A stretch of 64,000 nucleotides of DNA, from NCBI GenBank assembly GCA_030762175.1, contig CM060830.1, positions 46,092,001 through 46,156,000 of the forward strand, read 5' to 3'. Below are positions 1 through 13,292 of the stretch, piece by piece. Position numbers and translations under genes: made by a program. The stretch's first letter is position 1. Each line of letters starts with the position of its first letter. The notes under the pieces are model-generated. The model had not been told where the DNA came from and did not search any database. It saw nothing but the letters and a program-made list of their open reading frames with translations. The stretch is from Metallyticus violacea (lineage: Eukaryota; Arthropoda; Insecta; Mantodea; Metallyticidae).

Positions 1-836
1 CATTATGAGTGGGGTATACCAAAAAACCTAAACTTAAAGAGCGGGGTTAAAACAAAATTTAAATATAGCTATAGCAGCCGCTATTTTTAATTTTTTTAAG
101 AATATTCAGTATATATCATTAGCATTAGGAAGTAGGAAAAATAACTTCTGAAAGTCAATGAAATCGGAATATTAGGAAATGGGTTTTACCTGAAACCCAA
201 CATTTAATAATCGCCCTATCAGCACCGATATTTGATTTTTCACAACAAAACTTCGCATATGCCATGAGAATCAAATGAGGAAAATATTTTCTGAAAATTA
301 GGCAAATTGAACCATTAGGAGTAAGGGTATACTTGAAAATAGACATTTAAAAAGGGCACTTGAGTTTAATTTTCTGTAATTATTTTAAAATAAAAAGACG
401 AATTAATTCAGCATGTAAACTGTATTTATAATAATTCACATGTTTCATATTTAACAAACGCATCGTCGTGAATATAGTAAATGTAAAATATTAATCTAAT
501 ATGTGTTTGAGTGTTATATTTGTATGTAAGAGCGCTGTATAATAACCTTGACGTTACATGCTTTTATTACAATAACATTTAATTTAAACTTCAAAGCCAA
601 GGAAAATCGGTGCAACTCTCGATTGTTTATTTGCTTTGTGCATTATAATTGTTTTTATATAGTAACATGTTTTTGTTTTATTGAACGTATGAACATCAGC
701 TTCCTAAATACGCAACATAAATCGAAACTTTCTGTTGTTTTTCTCTAATTTAGTGAATGTAAATGTGATATCAAAGGCTCAGCTCATGTATCAGCGGTCA
801 TTCTTTTAATTGTAAGTATACCATTAATTTTGTGGT

Positions 837-877
<41 letters not shown>

Positions 878-1060
878 TCTAAAAACGTGGTGTCTCTTAC
901 AAATTGCAATTACCTAATTTTGTTGCCCTAATACATACAGTAATGCCATAAATTATGTAATTTCATTAATTAATAAGGGTAATTAGGAATATGTATTAAT
1001 TTTTACACACTCCACTTGCTGAGTAATTCACTTAGTTTACGCAGTCTCTGCATGACGTAC
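1..1060 (+). repeat. Dispersed repeat R1, copy 1 (truncated by window edge)
   Basis: This stretch aligns by eye with 31470-32522 and, for its last 270 bases, with the reverse complement of 36623-36960. It starts with two ~150-bp tandem subunits (about 60-210 and 211-360). Each subunit has the shared words ctgaaaattaggcaaattga and a run near cctgaaacccaa. A unique section follows (about 360-830), then an (AAT)n tract at 839-877. The copy ends in acgcagtctctgcatgacgtac at 1039-1060. No coding capacity is evident. The class of element is unknown. Homology to the other copies stops at about 1060, so this is taken as a real terminus. Confidence 0.75.
839..877. repeat. (AAT)n microsatellite inside R1
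   Basis: About 13 uninterrupted AAT units. R1 copy 2 has a GAT tract at the equivalent place (32297-32324), and copy 3 has only a short AAT-like stretch, so this is a variable site within the element. Confidence 0.95.
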
Positions 1061-2730
1061 TTTTTTACTTTACTTGTTTACGTTTGAATGCTCTGTCACC
1101 TGTTGCAGCTGCTATTGTTGACCTAGAAAGCGAAGACGGTCCAGTAATTCGTAATAAATTGTGGGATTCTGTTGTTACCCATTAATTATTATTAAGCAAT
1201 TATTTCTAAGGAAGGAGAAGATACACGCTTACAGACTAATGGGCATTATTTGGTTTCCGATATGTTCTTGTTCTCAAGCGCCGAAATTCCCTTAAGGACA
1301 TTTATGCCGGCGTGATCGGTACTGTATAATTCAAATAGAGTGCTATACGTATAACATTGACTTTCTATGTTTTATAATTAACATTTACTTCTTTTTGTTA
1401 CTTTATCTCACAATCGACAGATTTGAAATTAGAAGCTAGGGCAATACTTTTGTATTACGATTATACATCGCTCTTGTTAGAAGGATTGGCTAGAAATCAG
1501 TGTATGTGAATTGCGTTTGTCTTTCTTAAAACGCTCTGAAATATTAAACCTTAATAGATTTGTCAAAAAATGAATAGAATACTTAAAAAATGTAGAAAAA
1601 ATTTACGAGTATAAAATGGGGGCCCCACATTAAGTATTTAGCCAATGGAAGCGAATGCTCGACACTTTCAAAGAGCTTTACAGGCATAGCTACGTTGTGA
1701 AGTGAATGTGTTCATGGCCAGTCAAATGTCATTGGCGGAGACGCAGTCATAAGCTGGTTGCACTCACAGTAATCACAAGTCGCGCACTGTCACGCAGTGT
1801 AAAGGTCTTCTTAGAAGTGACTCGGCGTTTTGAGAACAATTACTGTACTTCAATATTGGGGTATGTATTTGACAGAATAATTATTTGTTTAAGGCAAGAT
1901 ATTGTGTATTCAATTCTCTTGACCACCCGTAAATAAAATTGTAACTTTGGAATTACCTCCTGAAGCACACCATAACAAAGCGACGGAGATCGCTAGGTGT
2001 TTATTTTTCGATTGCCTTTCTCCTCGTAAATTCTTAATGTTTTTTCTGCACCATATATGCAGATAAATTATTTGGAATAGCCGAAAAACTGTAGTACTGC
2101 ATGTCATAATACATTTTTTAAAATTTTTATTTGTTTTAGTATAAAATATGTTGTCAATAAAATTTATTCTTCTCTAAAACCTTATTATTCTTCTAGGATT
2201 ATATTCTGAATTTTGTTAATTCTTGGTGCTATACTTTTGGACACTTTATAATTCTTCATCAAGAACACTTAGTTTATATATATATATTACAGTCTGGCCA
2301 AAATAATACAGATACTCGTAAAAATTGTAACAATGATAAGCCATGTTAAAATTGTCTTTTATGATCTTAAAATTATAGACTTAGTGCGTGAAAAAAAAAG
2401 AACTAATACATAGCCAACAATAATTCAAACAAAATGTCTTATGCAATCATATTAATATTAACATTTTCCAAAAAGTTGTGGTCTTTTTTCGCATTTCCTG
2501 CCAACAGCTTCTCGTTATCTTTTTATTAATAGGATAGTAACAATTCCTAACTTTTCTCAATCTTAAAACTGCCATACGAGTAGAAAATATCATGTAATGC
2601 ATAATCTATTTTGTTACATGATTGCGGTTAAGTTAACTCGAAAGATACTGAACAGAGTGCAAGAAAAGCTGTGGTAGGTTGTAGTACACCCTTTAAAAGC
2701 TTAAGTATAAAATATTTTAACAACAGAACA
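1061..2730. other. Unassigned AT-rich non-coding DNA
   Basis: Only short chance ORFs (up to 76 codons) without recognisable domains. I see no RNA gene and no clear repeat boundary here. Confidence 0.5.
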
Positions 2731-2731
2731 T

Positions 2732-2805
2732 GGTAGCTAATTTGGTAGAGCGTCACAGTTCAAAAAGCTAAAGATCCATTGTTCGAACCCCGGCCGTGAT
2801 CCGAA
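2732..2805 (+). repeat. tRNA-like / SINE head fragment
   Basis: An A-box-like stretch (tagctaatttggtagagcg) is followed about 30 bases later by a B-box-like stretch (tgttcgaaccccgg). This is the arrangement of an internal RNA polymerase III promoter. The acceptor and T stems do not pair well, so it is read as a SINE head or a tRNA pseudogene, not a functional tRNA. Confidence 0.45.
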
Positions 2806-3099
2806 TTTTTTCAAACCATAATTCTTCTTTTCAACCATATGCTCTACACGCGGCTAGTGTAAAAGAACGAGTTCTCTACATGTTTAATTTCCTTAGCGAT
2901 GAATAGTGTGGGGCATTTTATGGACACAATGTTACCTTAGCATCAACCACACAGTGCACCAGTGACCCCTAACTCTGCTTAGCGTTCCAGTGTAAACAAC
3001 AGCAGTGGCATGCAGTCGCAAACTCTTAATTTCCTTCTTCTGATGCATGTACTCGCCTCAAGCTTATGCTGATATCTTGTTATCCAAGAAATTGCTCAG

Positions 3100-3590
3100 T
3101 TTTACATGGTCATGTTTCGATACAAATACAGAAAACCCGATTTTATACAACGAGAAAATCGGCGTATCTTGCGCAATAATTGTACACATAATAATAGATT
3201 CTAACGTTTTTAGGTTACTATAAATGCAGAAAAGTATAGGAATGGAATACTAGTTGCATTCTTTGAACAATTGATAGCAATTAAATACCGATCTGGATAT
3301 TTCATGTGAATGACATTTTCAAAAGGCGATGCCAAAAATATGTGAATGTGGATCTCTTGTCATCAGATACGTGTTTATTTTTACTGTAATTGTGAGAACT
3401 TGAATCAGTCACGGGAATATATCATCCGTTTCGTCGGGAGCTCTGCCTGCCGACCCGCCAGCTGCCGTGTTACGGGTAACAAAAAAAAAACCTGTTCAAG
3501 CCGTGATATATCGAGCTTAATAAGATTATGTTGTATTCTGAATTCTGATTTGAAGTTTTCTCTCTTTGTTTTTTTAGATATATGAACACA
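3100..3590 (+). repeat. Dispersed repeat R3, copy 1
   Basis: Diverged match to 43145-43670 in the same orientation. Shared landmarks in order are cagaaaacc..gattttata, aaaatcggcg, ataaatgca(a/g)aaa, gaatg.cata.t, ttttaattgtaatagcgagaac versus ttttactgtaattgtgagaac, and cgtg..acgggt(a/t)ac. No ORF is conserved between the two copies, so it is non-coding. Its class is unknown and its ends are approximate. Confidence 0.5.
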
Positions 3591-6500
3591 GAGAATGGTT
3601 TTTTCATACCAAGTTGCTACCAAAGGCACCAATTAATGGCTTTCTTTGACAGTCTAAAACAGACTGTCTTCAGCTTACGCATCTCGTTACTGAGAGATGG
3701 TGTGCTATTGGTTCGCATTTTCGGCTGACCTATCGAGGATCAAGATGTTGACCTCCCACCCCCGTTAGGCGCCAAAGTGTAGGCCTTTTTTTGCAGATCG
3801 CCAACCCTTTCTCGACGACTCCGTCTCAGGGTCTGCCGCTTGATTACGTTGGATGGGGCTCAACGGGCTATGAGGAAATTTCTAAGGTGTAAAGGAACAC
3901 TCGACACGTAATGTAATTGCGCAATTTGTTGGCTTTAAACCCCTTAGGGTTTGTGATGAACCTTTTCGCGTAGACTCGGTGGTCGCGAGTAATGCAGTCG
4001 ACGCCTGCTATAAATCTTGTTAAATAGACCGCGGTGACTTAACAATGAATATGAATTCTGGTTACTCTAACTAAAATTGTAGCGGGGATTATCGGCGGAT
4101 ACTGCTTGTCTACGAAATACAACTACGCCGTACTGTCTCGGACTTAGAAAATGAATTGCGTGAACCGCCCGAACTAACCAAAATGCGTGCTTTACTGGGG
4201 CAAATGTTGCTTTATATACGAAATACAAATACAAATTCGTTGGGCACAATCTACGCGATACTTCGCGACGTTTTCATAAGAATACTTGTTTTCTGGGAGC
4301 CTTCAATATTATTTATCTATCATTTCATTCACCAGATTCGTAAGACGAGACTAGCTATTATAGGTCACTGTACTCTTGTCAGTGGTCTGTTAAGATTCCC
4401 ACGCTGTGCGGCTTTTTTTTTTTACACGGTAAAAATGAAAGCTTTTCCCTTTAAACCTCTGTCCGATCGATGGAAGGCTATCCGCTCTATTGTTAAGGTT
4501 TATGACCGGGTTTTGAAAGCTAGCTACCTCAGTAAACGGTTCATCAGAAAAACTTTCTCTGCACACTTTTTGTGTCTTGCACTGCAAATAAACTAAAATA
4601 ATAATTACACTCTTAATGACATTGATAGTGTTTGCTTATACAACTGAAGGGAGAGATATCCATGGTAACAATTACATTAATAAAATGCGATTACCCCGCT
4701 GAAAGAAAATGCTTACAATAGATATGTCATGTATACTAATTATATAACTTGAGATAGGAACAAGACCTGTTTAACTATTTGGAAGCTCTCTCCGTAACAT
4801 TCAATTTGATTCTAATTTACTTTGCCTAAGTAAACGCATCGTAAATTTAAATCTTTCGTTGTCGGGAAATTCAATGTTACATTTATTCCTTAAAAAATAA
4901 ATGCTGTTAATAGTGTTCTAATGTATTGTGGACCCGATAGGAAAGTCACAGTTTGATAACCGCTGCTCTAAAGGAATATTTTTCCCTTACAATATTATCA
5001 GTTAAAAACTCCCAAATATTTTATAACAACACTAATACATATTCAATATATTGTTGACAGAAGTATTTTAAAAGGACAACAAGGTTATCGTTCGTCCTGT
5101 AAATGCTCAAAATGAGGCTGGGTACACTCTTTCCAAAAGCATTAGCATCTAACCTATAAAAGGGGGGGGGGATGGCTATGTAGATACACGTGAAGATAAT
5201 GATGACATTCAGGATCTTTCAAGTTGGTAAAAGAAAATTAACCACATTTACTTTCTCATAAAGGCTGGTCACCTGTTCTCCCATTCAGCAGTAGGAAGAT
5301 AGCAGGGCTTTAAACATAATAAAAGTGTATGGCTCATAAATATCTGCACTTTACCAGAAAATTCTGTCACGGTTAAAATTGTTAAATATTAAATGATCAG
5401 TAAACAATAGGAATTTGGCGACTGTTTTTTTTTAAAAATATCAGTACTACGTGAAGATTTTTATGCAATATTTTGTTTAGTAAATCAAAAAGTTAAAAAA
5501 GTTAAAACGAGGAACATTCCATCTGTTATTGCACCATAACTATTATATGCTGGGATTTGGTGATGGTAAAAGGAGTGCAGTAAAATGGGATGATTCATCT
5601 TATGAGAAAAATATTACAGTAATATTATATTTAATATAACCAAAAGTTAAAAATGAAGCAATATTTGGTAATTTATCACATAGTATTACAATTTATTTTA
5701 TGTAGCAAACAATTTCTGAATATAAACTAAATAGAGCATACAATGCAGAATGATCAGTTCTGTACATTTTCTCTGGAACATACCGAAGCTAATTTGTTAT
5801 TTTATACACATAGCATTTGATGAAGTTTACTTGGATTTTACCGCGAGTTATTTGGAATGAATGGCATCATGTTAATTGTAATCAGCTACCCATTGATCTA
5901 GTTCTGAAAATTCGCATTGGATGGTGAGAGTTCGTCTTACGCGTCATGCAGTTTCATAATAATTAAAACTGTTTACAAAAAGCGGTCATGTTCTTTAACC
6001 ATTCGCTGGGATGAAGTCGATATACTTTCACCATTTCTTTAAAGCAAAGTCAGGCAATGATCACCCGTTCAAAATATGTCGCGTTAAAATCAGAATAAAT
6101 TTACCTATATTTATGTTTTCTAAAATTAGGAAAGAATGGAGATGAAGTATAAAATGTTTCTTGTATAGAAGCCGAATTCCTTGAAGAGAGAGTTGAGACT
6201 GGTTTCAAAACGTTACCGATCTAGTCCTGAGTAACATTTAAAGAACAAGTATCACCAATGGAGATGGTAGGCGCCGACAGACAGACAACCGCTTGCTGAT
6301 GGAAATATCTGCAGATTCCTTGCATAAATTTGCCAGTTTTGCTTGTTGAATTTTTCCCCTGCCATTCTGCTCTGTAGTGAGAAAATGACATAGATCTCTT
6401 AGCTTTATATTTGAACTTACTCTGCTGCTGAGCCAGCTTCTTTGATCGCTTTTAGAAGAATGCAGTTATCTTGCTGCATGGACTGCCAACTGTAGGCAGC

Positions 6501-6597
6501 CTTCAATCAACACAGTCACCTACATCGAACGGATTTTAGTCACGGTCAGATTTTTTCCCGAGAATATATCCAGGGCCACCCTTATGGTTTTAATTAA

Positions 6598-6649
<52 letters not shown>

Positions 6650-8224
6650 TGAAAACTGTTCTAATATTTATACAACAGTTATGTGCTAACGAACAAAAAT
6701 ACAAAGAGAGAAGTTATGAATTGCCAAAATTTCTCCTTCTGCGGGCATTCCCTTTGAAGTTGAAGCGACTTTGCATGGGATTACTTTGTTGTTCATAGAA
6801 ATCAAGGCTCCGCAGACTTTTAGAATAGGAAACTAATCCCTCAGCAAGGACGAAGGGATATGACCCGAGTCCAGCCTTTCTGTTTCTCGCTCACTTTTTC
6901 AATTTAGTACTTCGGTATTGGATTTCGTTACAAACTTATTTTAAATTTAAATGAAAGGTAACTAACTACTCCTTTCGAGGGCCAGAGGAAAAAGCTCTGG
7001 GAGCCCATCTGGCCTGGGACCGTCTGTTGGACTACTCTGACCTACATAATATCACAGAATTACACTTTAAATAGTGAATGTAGCAACACTTTGCAGACTT
7101 TTCTGACTCTTAAGAAGTAAAGAAATAGATGCATAATGAAATACAATTGCTTAAATAAAGGGTAGGAAATTATCTCGAAATTTATCCAAAGTTTATGACT
7201 AGACCAGATATGCACCATTTATGAAGTAAATTATAATATTTTTTATATTTTTTATAATTGCAAGACAATGTAAACGAAATAAAATAATCGTCAACTTATG
7301 TAGCAGTGATACAGTGCATAAAGATCCAGTGCGACGCTGATATAGACACGTCTGAGCGTCTTCAGGCTATATACTGCTCTCGTCACGTATCTCGGGTGCC
7401 CATTTTTCTCTTTTCTTCACACTCCGCCTCTTGCCTTTCTACAATTTTGCTCCTCATACCTTATTTCGCTCATTTCACCCGTTCGCAGCTTTACTTTGGC
7501 TCTCTGCTGCAATAAGGCACTGCTGGCTCTTCTACATAACGCGCATTTTCAGAAGATGCAGTAATAAATGTCACAGCCTTCTTCACTTTGAGCCTTTTCA
7601 GCGAGTACCACTTGTTCCTATGTTATTGAAAGACGTTCATGGTGATTCCTCGATGTGCAATAAGAATTGTTAGCAACACACTTTGGGAGTAAGACTAAAG
7701 TTGTGAGATTTATGACACATTAAGACTTTTAATTTGCGCTGTAAAATCATTAAAAACGGGTCTTTATTAACAACTCTTTGCAAGAGTATGCACAGAAATT
7801 GTTTCAACACAATTACCCTGTTTCGCAACACATTTGACATTTGCGAGTGCCCTCAAGATAAAAATTTTTTGTTAGAACCTTTAGCCTACTTTGCATCGTC
7901 TTCATTATTTTGTGGTCATCTGCCTTGGTCTTATCATCTTGGTCATCTTGATCATCTGCTTCGGTCTTATGACCGAACAAGCGAAAGGTTGATGATGCCA
8001 AGCTCGGACTTTAAACACTTCACATATCAGATCATTTTATATATACTGTATTGCAGCCGTATGGGGACGGGTGATATCGTGAGTCACAAATCATTTCCAG
8101 AGAAGTCCCCGGCGTTTTTTTTTCTGCAGCAGCTGCAGTTTTATTTCGGTGGCATCATTACAATAAAACTTCAACATATGTATGAGTACGTGCATTTATC
8201 ACTGTTTTTTTATTCAATACAATA
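3591..8224. other. Unassigned non-coding DNA
   Basis: This contains the 146-codon ORF at 4156-4596 and the 163-codon ORF at 7734-8225. Neither shows a recognisable domain, a signal peptide plus conserved core, or splice-bounded structure. There is a G10 run at 5162-5171 and an (ATT)n tract at 6597-6648. I find no supported gene. Confidence 0.5.
6597..6648. repeat. (ATT)n microsatellite
   Basis: About 17 pure ATT units directly read from the sequence. Confidence 0.95.
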
Positions 8225-8700
8225 GATTAGATACTTCACAATAAAATATATTTGAAATTAAAATAAAATCAAAATAAAACTAATAATTAAAGAATAGGAT
8301 TATCACACAAGGCTGGATTCACTCAATTTGTTCTCTGCATTCCTCCCACCCTGTCATCAGTCTTTTCAGACCTGAGCAGTCTCACTCATCAAATATTTAC
8401 CTGTTCTCTTCTCCTCTTCTTTACCTGCCAGCAGAGCCCAACACGACCTTTCTTCTTCTGTTCGATCCGGTAAAGGGACGTGGTAGATACTGTACGTATC
8501 TTTACATTCGGTCAGTGTATGTATCCACGATTCCTTCTTCTCACAGATGAAACAAATTCTCAACCCATTTTCATCCACCATGCCCCTAGTCGAGTCACAC
8601 AAGCCCCCAGCTAGTGTGTTTGGCCCACGTTTTGAAGTACTTCTATCTCCCGATAGCCCTGAACTGTGCTTTCTAGCTTAATTATCTTCCTGCACTGCTC
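8225..8700 (-). mobile_element. LINE-X 3' end, copy a (C-terminal zinc knuckle of ORF2)
   Basis: On the minus strand, the ORF at 8602-8366 encodes a C-X2-C-X7-H-X4-C motif (CFIC...WIH...EC). This is the type found after the reverse transcriptase domain in several non-LTR retrotransposon clades. It is followed by an acidic tail containing WALLAGKEEE and SETAQV. Downstream non-coding sequence (8365-8225) matches the 3' region of a second copy at 61377-61530. In both, the phrase gtgagac.g.tcag.cctgaaaag is followed by a G-rich stretch, then actgagtga or ttgagtga. The reverse transcriptase itself is missing, so this is a 5'-truncated, dead insertion. The clade is not assigned. Confidence 0.7.
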
Positions 8701-11700
8701 ACTTTTCTGCTGCCTATCCATATCCCTCAAGTGGTTCTTAACCTTCCTCTATATTTCCCTCTATTTCCCCTCACCCTCTGTTGTAATGAAGCCCAGATCT
8801 GTCGTTTCCAGTCCCTTTCTTAATTTGTATGTCCATGGCATGTTCCCTCCCAAGCTGTTCGTGGTAGCATAATGTTTTAATTAGTATGGTTCAGATGTAT
8901 TTGGGCATCCCCACTAATAGCTACATAAATGTTTATTTCCATCGTTTGAACATTTTTCCTACTCTTTTCCACATTGTTCATAGTAAAATCTGTCGAATTC
9001 TTTGTACAAAATTTCTGAAATTTTATAAAAATTTTATCTTGGATATGCTGTTGTTGGTAAAACACTACTTTGAGTTTCAAAGTGAATAAAATTAGGGAAA
9101 GGGCTAGTTTGTCAATTTTTTTTTTAAAATAGCAAGTACGTATATGTTTTTTTTACCTGATTCTAAATACTCTCTGTATAAAATGCTGTTCAAACCATTA
9201 GTTTTAAGGATGTTCAGGGAAGGTACATACATATACGCTGTCGTTCTGCTCTGCCTTTATATACTGCAGTCGATATCTTGGGTTTCTTATGAAATACTAA
9301 AAGAATACATGTTTGCCGAAACTTGTGAATATTGAATCTTGTATAATAAAATGCAAAGTTGACATAAGGATATCTACCGCGAAAATAAAATGAACTCTGA
9401 TATTAAATACCATCTAAACTCAAATTTACTTGCGTTTTGGCGTGCTGTAAATAAACGTTGTTTCAGAAAGGAATGTGTATCTCATAAGGTGCTTCCATTT
9501 AGACATAGTATTACATTTACCTTTGCTGAAATTCCGTGACACAATCATCAGCCATCAGTGCTAAAATGTGAAGCGTGTTCAGATATGGACCTTGCACGCC
9601 CACATCTTGAGGGGATCCTCTTGATTTTCAATTACGATGCGCCCTTGGTGGTGGGCGATGGCAGGAAACGAGGCAAGATGAATTGGTGGTGGGATATCTG
9701 AAAGAAAGCGGCGAGGGAATACAATCACTCAGCCATCCTCCGCCTTTTTGGAGGGAGGACCGCTTGATAAGGGAAAGTGAGGCAATGTGCTACTTTCTAG
9801 TAATACGAACATTCGTTTTGGTTTTAAAATATCAAATTTGTATCTATTTTAATGTGTATAAACTTAATTAGAGATAGGTGGTGGGCATAAAACTGAATCG
9901 ATACGCAATACCTGTATACAGTTTTAGTCCCCATATTGGATACTTTTAAATTTCCTATAAAATAAAATAGAAATGATTAATTTTATTATTTTGAGATATT
10001 AATACATAAAAGAAAGAAATGTGAATTTCTTCTCTTATCGAGTGAATTTTGTATTAGGAAACATCATGGTTGAGCCCCTAGTTCAAGATGTTCAAGATGC
10101 CGAATCAACTCCCTAAACTCAACATGAATGTTATTTCCCAAATAATTAGCTTTCATGGTTTAAATTTGAATTTAGTGTTTATAAGAGATGTAAGTGTACG
10201 CTGACTCATTTTTGAGTAGCATGATGTTGATATCGAGGACAATGTCACAGGCCGTTCACTGCTACTTCTTTATTTGTGACACTTTCATTAGTAAAAATAA
10301 TTTAATGAACTGCGGTGACTTTCTTCTATAGGTTGGTAGTTCGTAAATTTTCGTGAGGAACTGTTCTACAAATGCGCCAAACAGCGCAGTTATCATTTAC
10401 AGGATACAATTGAAATAAGTTTCACGCTTCACGCATATTTTCCAAAAACTCGCTGTCTAACGTCACTTCAAAATAACAAGTAGGTAGTGACCTAAAATCA
10501 GCATTCATGCTAAAGGAGCACGATATTGTTACAGTGAGATTACCCATAACAGACCACTTGACATGTATACCATTCTCTTTTATTACTGGTCAAACTCAGA
10601 CCTGGGGTTATTTTGTAGGCGGAACATGGTCTTTCCATATCAGCGGAAAGTGAAACACACGCTAGAAATTAACGCAGTAGAACATTCTGAAATACCTACT
10701 TCTAACAGCAATACACCACGCTTTATTGCCAGGTGCTGGTTTAAAAAAAATGTAGCTCAGGCAACTGTATGTAGACCATCTGCTGAAACATAAGAAGGGA
10801 GGACACTTATTTTGGGGTCTGCAGTTGAACTTAGAAGTGTATCGAATTTCTTGGTACCTGCTACCTGCTATTTATAAGCTTATGAATGATATACTAGTTG
10901 TGCTACGACACAACTCCACCACCGAACCCCTCCAGTCCGAAAACCCGGATAATCCCAACACAAAAATTTGTGAAAGGAAACTTGTCACAAGAGGTTCTGA
11001 GATTGCTCACTATGTCCCTGAATTTACCTGGAAAGCTCAGACTCTTGAGTGATATTTAATGGAAATATTTCACGAATAAAACAAGAATTTAATTATAATT
11101 CTCGTAAACTTGACTTTTAATATTGTAATAATTGTACATTTATATTACGAATATTTCTTTTCAAGCCATCTAGCAACACACGAATATTGATGGTCAGTAA
11201 TACCAATAGAGAAGAGCCAAATAGGGTTAGGGACTCTTTCATGAGTGGTGGAATAAGAATAAAAGCGAAATTTGCATACATATTATAAACAATTGTATAA
11301 AATGTCATACTTACTTATGAATATCTACTTATTCAGAAACCGTGAGAGTGAAACAGACGAAAGTCGAATATTACAGTCCCCACCTTTCGATTTATAAATG
11401 CCAAGTGAGAGAAACAAAACAGAAAACATTTTACCATTCTGAGCAACGTGTTTATTAATATTTATGTATGGTTGCTTAGGCAGACATTGTTACATAATTT
11501 ATAAAACGATTTCAGACTATTTGGCTGAATACGCAAAAACAATTGCTTAAATTTACTGTTACGTAAAACACAAAAAGGTGGTCAGTGCGTGCTCAGGAAT
11601 TATATAGTGGGGGTATAGAGTTGGCTACTTTGACCATAAGACAAATGCACGTTGCGTGATAATGTGAATTTCATAATTTTTTTCCATAATTCCACTGCGA

Positions 11701-11940
11701 CATCGGACTGTGATTGGTCAAAATTAAAATTTTTGTTTCGTTTCATTGGTGAATTTTATGATGACATCACATAAGTGAAATAGTTGAAGAAATTACATAT
11801 TATCACAGATCAACTACACTATAAAGTAATACAATACGATACGTAATCACCCTACAGATTTAACACTCAACAAATTGAACAGTGAATCGATAAAACAATG
11901 CAGTATCTTACATTACAAAAATTCAGTCATTTTCTGTTGA
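8701..11940. other. Unassigned non-coding DNA
   Basis: Short chance ORFs only. A patch at about 10935-10965 (ccagtccgaaaacccggataatcc) resembles pogo-type terminal sequence but is too short to call. Confidence 0.45.
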
Positions 11941-11944
11941 CGCA

Positions 11945-12425
11945 AAGATGAAAATCCTGTGGATAACGCAATCCTCTACCATCGTTTCACAAACATTATG
12001 TCCGCAGCTGTGACGTTGCGTACTGAAGGGATGTCTCCGGTATATGTGTTGTGTCCCGTGCCTCTTCCATCGGTCCAACCAGTAAATTTGGAACCACCAT
12101 TTATCAGCTTACTAAGATGGGGTACTTTTTTGTTTTTTTAACTGCAGGATCACTCAGCGAAGCACCTTCCTGTATTAGTTGCAAAAACCATATATAAAAG
12201 GCTTCATCAAATTTGTAAAAGTCTGAATTTTTTTATGTATGACGCTCCTATTAAAATTCGGGTACAGCTCTAAAAAATTGTTCTATCTTGACTGGATTTT
12301 TCTTCCAATCACTTATCTTTGCTTTTCAGTTGCTAGATTTGTTCCACTTTCGCCTTGATCTAAGCGCTTTAAAACTTCGAGCTCGTCTCTTAATGAATAA
12401 GAACCATGTTTTTGCTTGTCTACCA
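11945..12425 (-). pseudogene. pogo/Tigger-like transposase, N-terminal half only
   Basis: On the minus strand, translation starts at the ATG at 12425-12423 (MVDKQKHGSYSLRD...). It reads through LEVLKRLDQGESGT, then SDWKKNPVKIEQF, FDEAFYIWFLQ and GGSKFTGW. These are the Psq-type helix-turn-helix and CENP-B-type DNA-binding segments of pogo/Tigger transposases (family knowledge). The reading frame changes between blocks: the first frame ends in a stop just after the ESGT block, and a few residues of the helix-turn-helix are deleted there. The DDE catalytic domain is absent. A terminal sequence typical of this superfamily lies upstream at 12757-12835. It is a dead DNA transposon, or the fossil of a shortened derivative. 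Confidence 0.8.
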
Positions 12426-12756
12426 TTTTTAATCCCAGAACAAAAATTTAAACCACTTCACTGTATTAAAACCACAACTAATCGCGATGCAGTACAGTAA
12501 ATCCACTAAAAGCATTCAGGGGGTTTTGCAGTCGATACTGTATCTGCAACTCAACTGAACTCAGAACAAACCGAGCGCTCAAATCCTAGTTCTAGGAACA
12601 TGAACAAAATACCCATGGGACATGCGAAAGTGCAAATGACCTTCACGAGTTCGCTTTCAGCAATGGAGTTCAAACCACCTTACAGCAACCGTGTACAATT
12701 AACTTGTCGACTTCATATGCATACTGTATATGCTTAATTTCATTAAAAAAAATTAA

Positions 12757-12835
12757 GCCCGTTAATCCGAATATTTGTCAATCCGAACAGGCTTCGGTCC
12801 CAATTAGTTCGGACTGGTAGGGTTATACTGTACTT
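12757..12835 (-). repeat. pogo/Tigger-type terminal sequence
   Basis: The reverse complement begins tacagtataaccctaccag, then tccgaactaattgggaccga, then tgttcgg and attcggattaacggg. This resembles the inverted terminal repeat of Tigger/pogo elements, which also begins with CAGT and repeats Cgg/Ccg-rich words. It lies about 330 bases 5' of the transposase ATG at 12425, as expected. A partner terminus was not found with confidence. Confidence 0.7.
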
Positions 12836-13082
12836 GTAACACTATTAACTAATAATTGTTGTATTAAGACAGTATTGAAAAAATATCGAATGCATTGTAC
12901 AGGAGTATCGCTTGATATCGATTACTCTTGAGCATCGAAACCCATATCTAAAGTTAACCGGCTACTGAGATCTTACGTTCATGACACAAGCTAATTTTAT
13001 TTATGATTTAATGAAATATTGCAGTTTTGCAAGATTTTCTTTGGATTCAAATATCTCAGGATGACATACTGAGCATAATCAA

Positions 13083-13292
13083 ATGAATGGACAACCAATA
13101 ACGTTCAAAGGTCTGAAGAGAAAATTTCCGCACCTGAGTAATGTTAGACCGACAATCTTTGTCAACCCACAGATACGTTACCAGCTTAAGGACGAAACCT
13201 TCGCAGTGGCTCTTAAAGGAAATGAGAGAGAAACTTGGTGTTTTCATAGAAATCTAAGGACTCTAATGAACTTCTTACTCTATCAAGAATTT
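13083..13292 (+). pseudogene. Arthropod multi-copy family, copy C (short internal fragment)
   Basis: The reading frame from 13083 contains FKGLKRKFPHLSN, IFVNPQIRYQLKDETF and LKGNERETWC. These three consecutive blocks are characteristic of the central-to-C-terminal part of the family represented by copies A (34680-36214) and B (51646-53040). In full-length members the segment follows a conserved LPPLHIKLG-type block and precedes an N/D-FLGN block. Here only about 70 residues are recognisable. Similarity ends near 13292, and an A10 run with unrelated sequence follows. Notably it has no stop within the fragment. It is an isolated piece, not an expressed gene. The function of the family is not known to me. 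Confidence 0.7.

Noticed and set aside
1039..1060. Helitron 3' terminus
   Set aside because: The hairpin near the end fits, but the obligatory CTRR end is missing in all three copies, so the assignment is left open.
4156..4596. 146-codon ORF
   Set aside because: No domain, no repeat copy elsewhere in the window, and composition typical of chance ORFs; no evidence of a gene.
7734..8225. 163-codon ORF
   Set aside because: No recognisable motif and overlaps the 3' flank of LINE-X; treated as chance.
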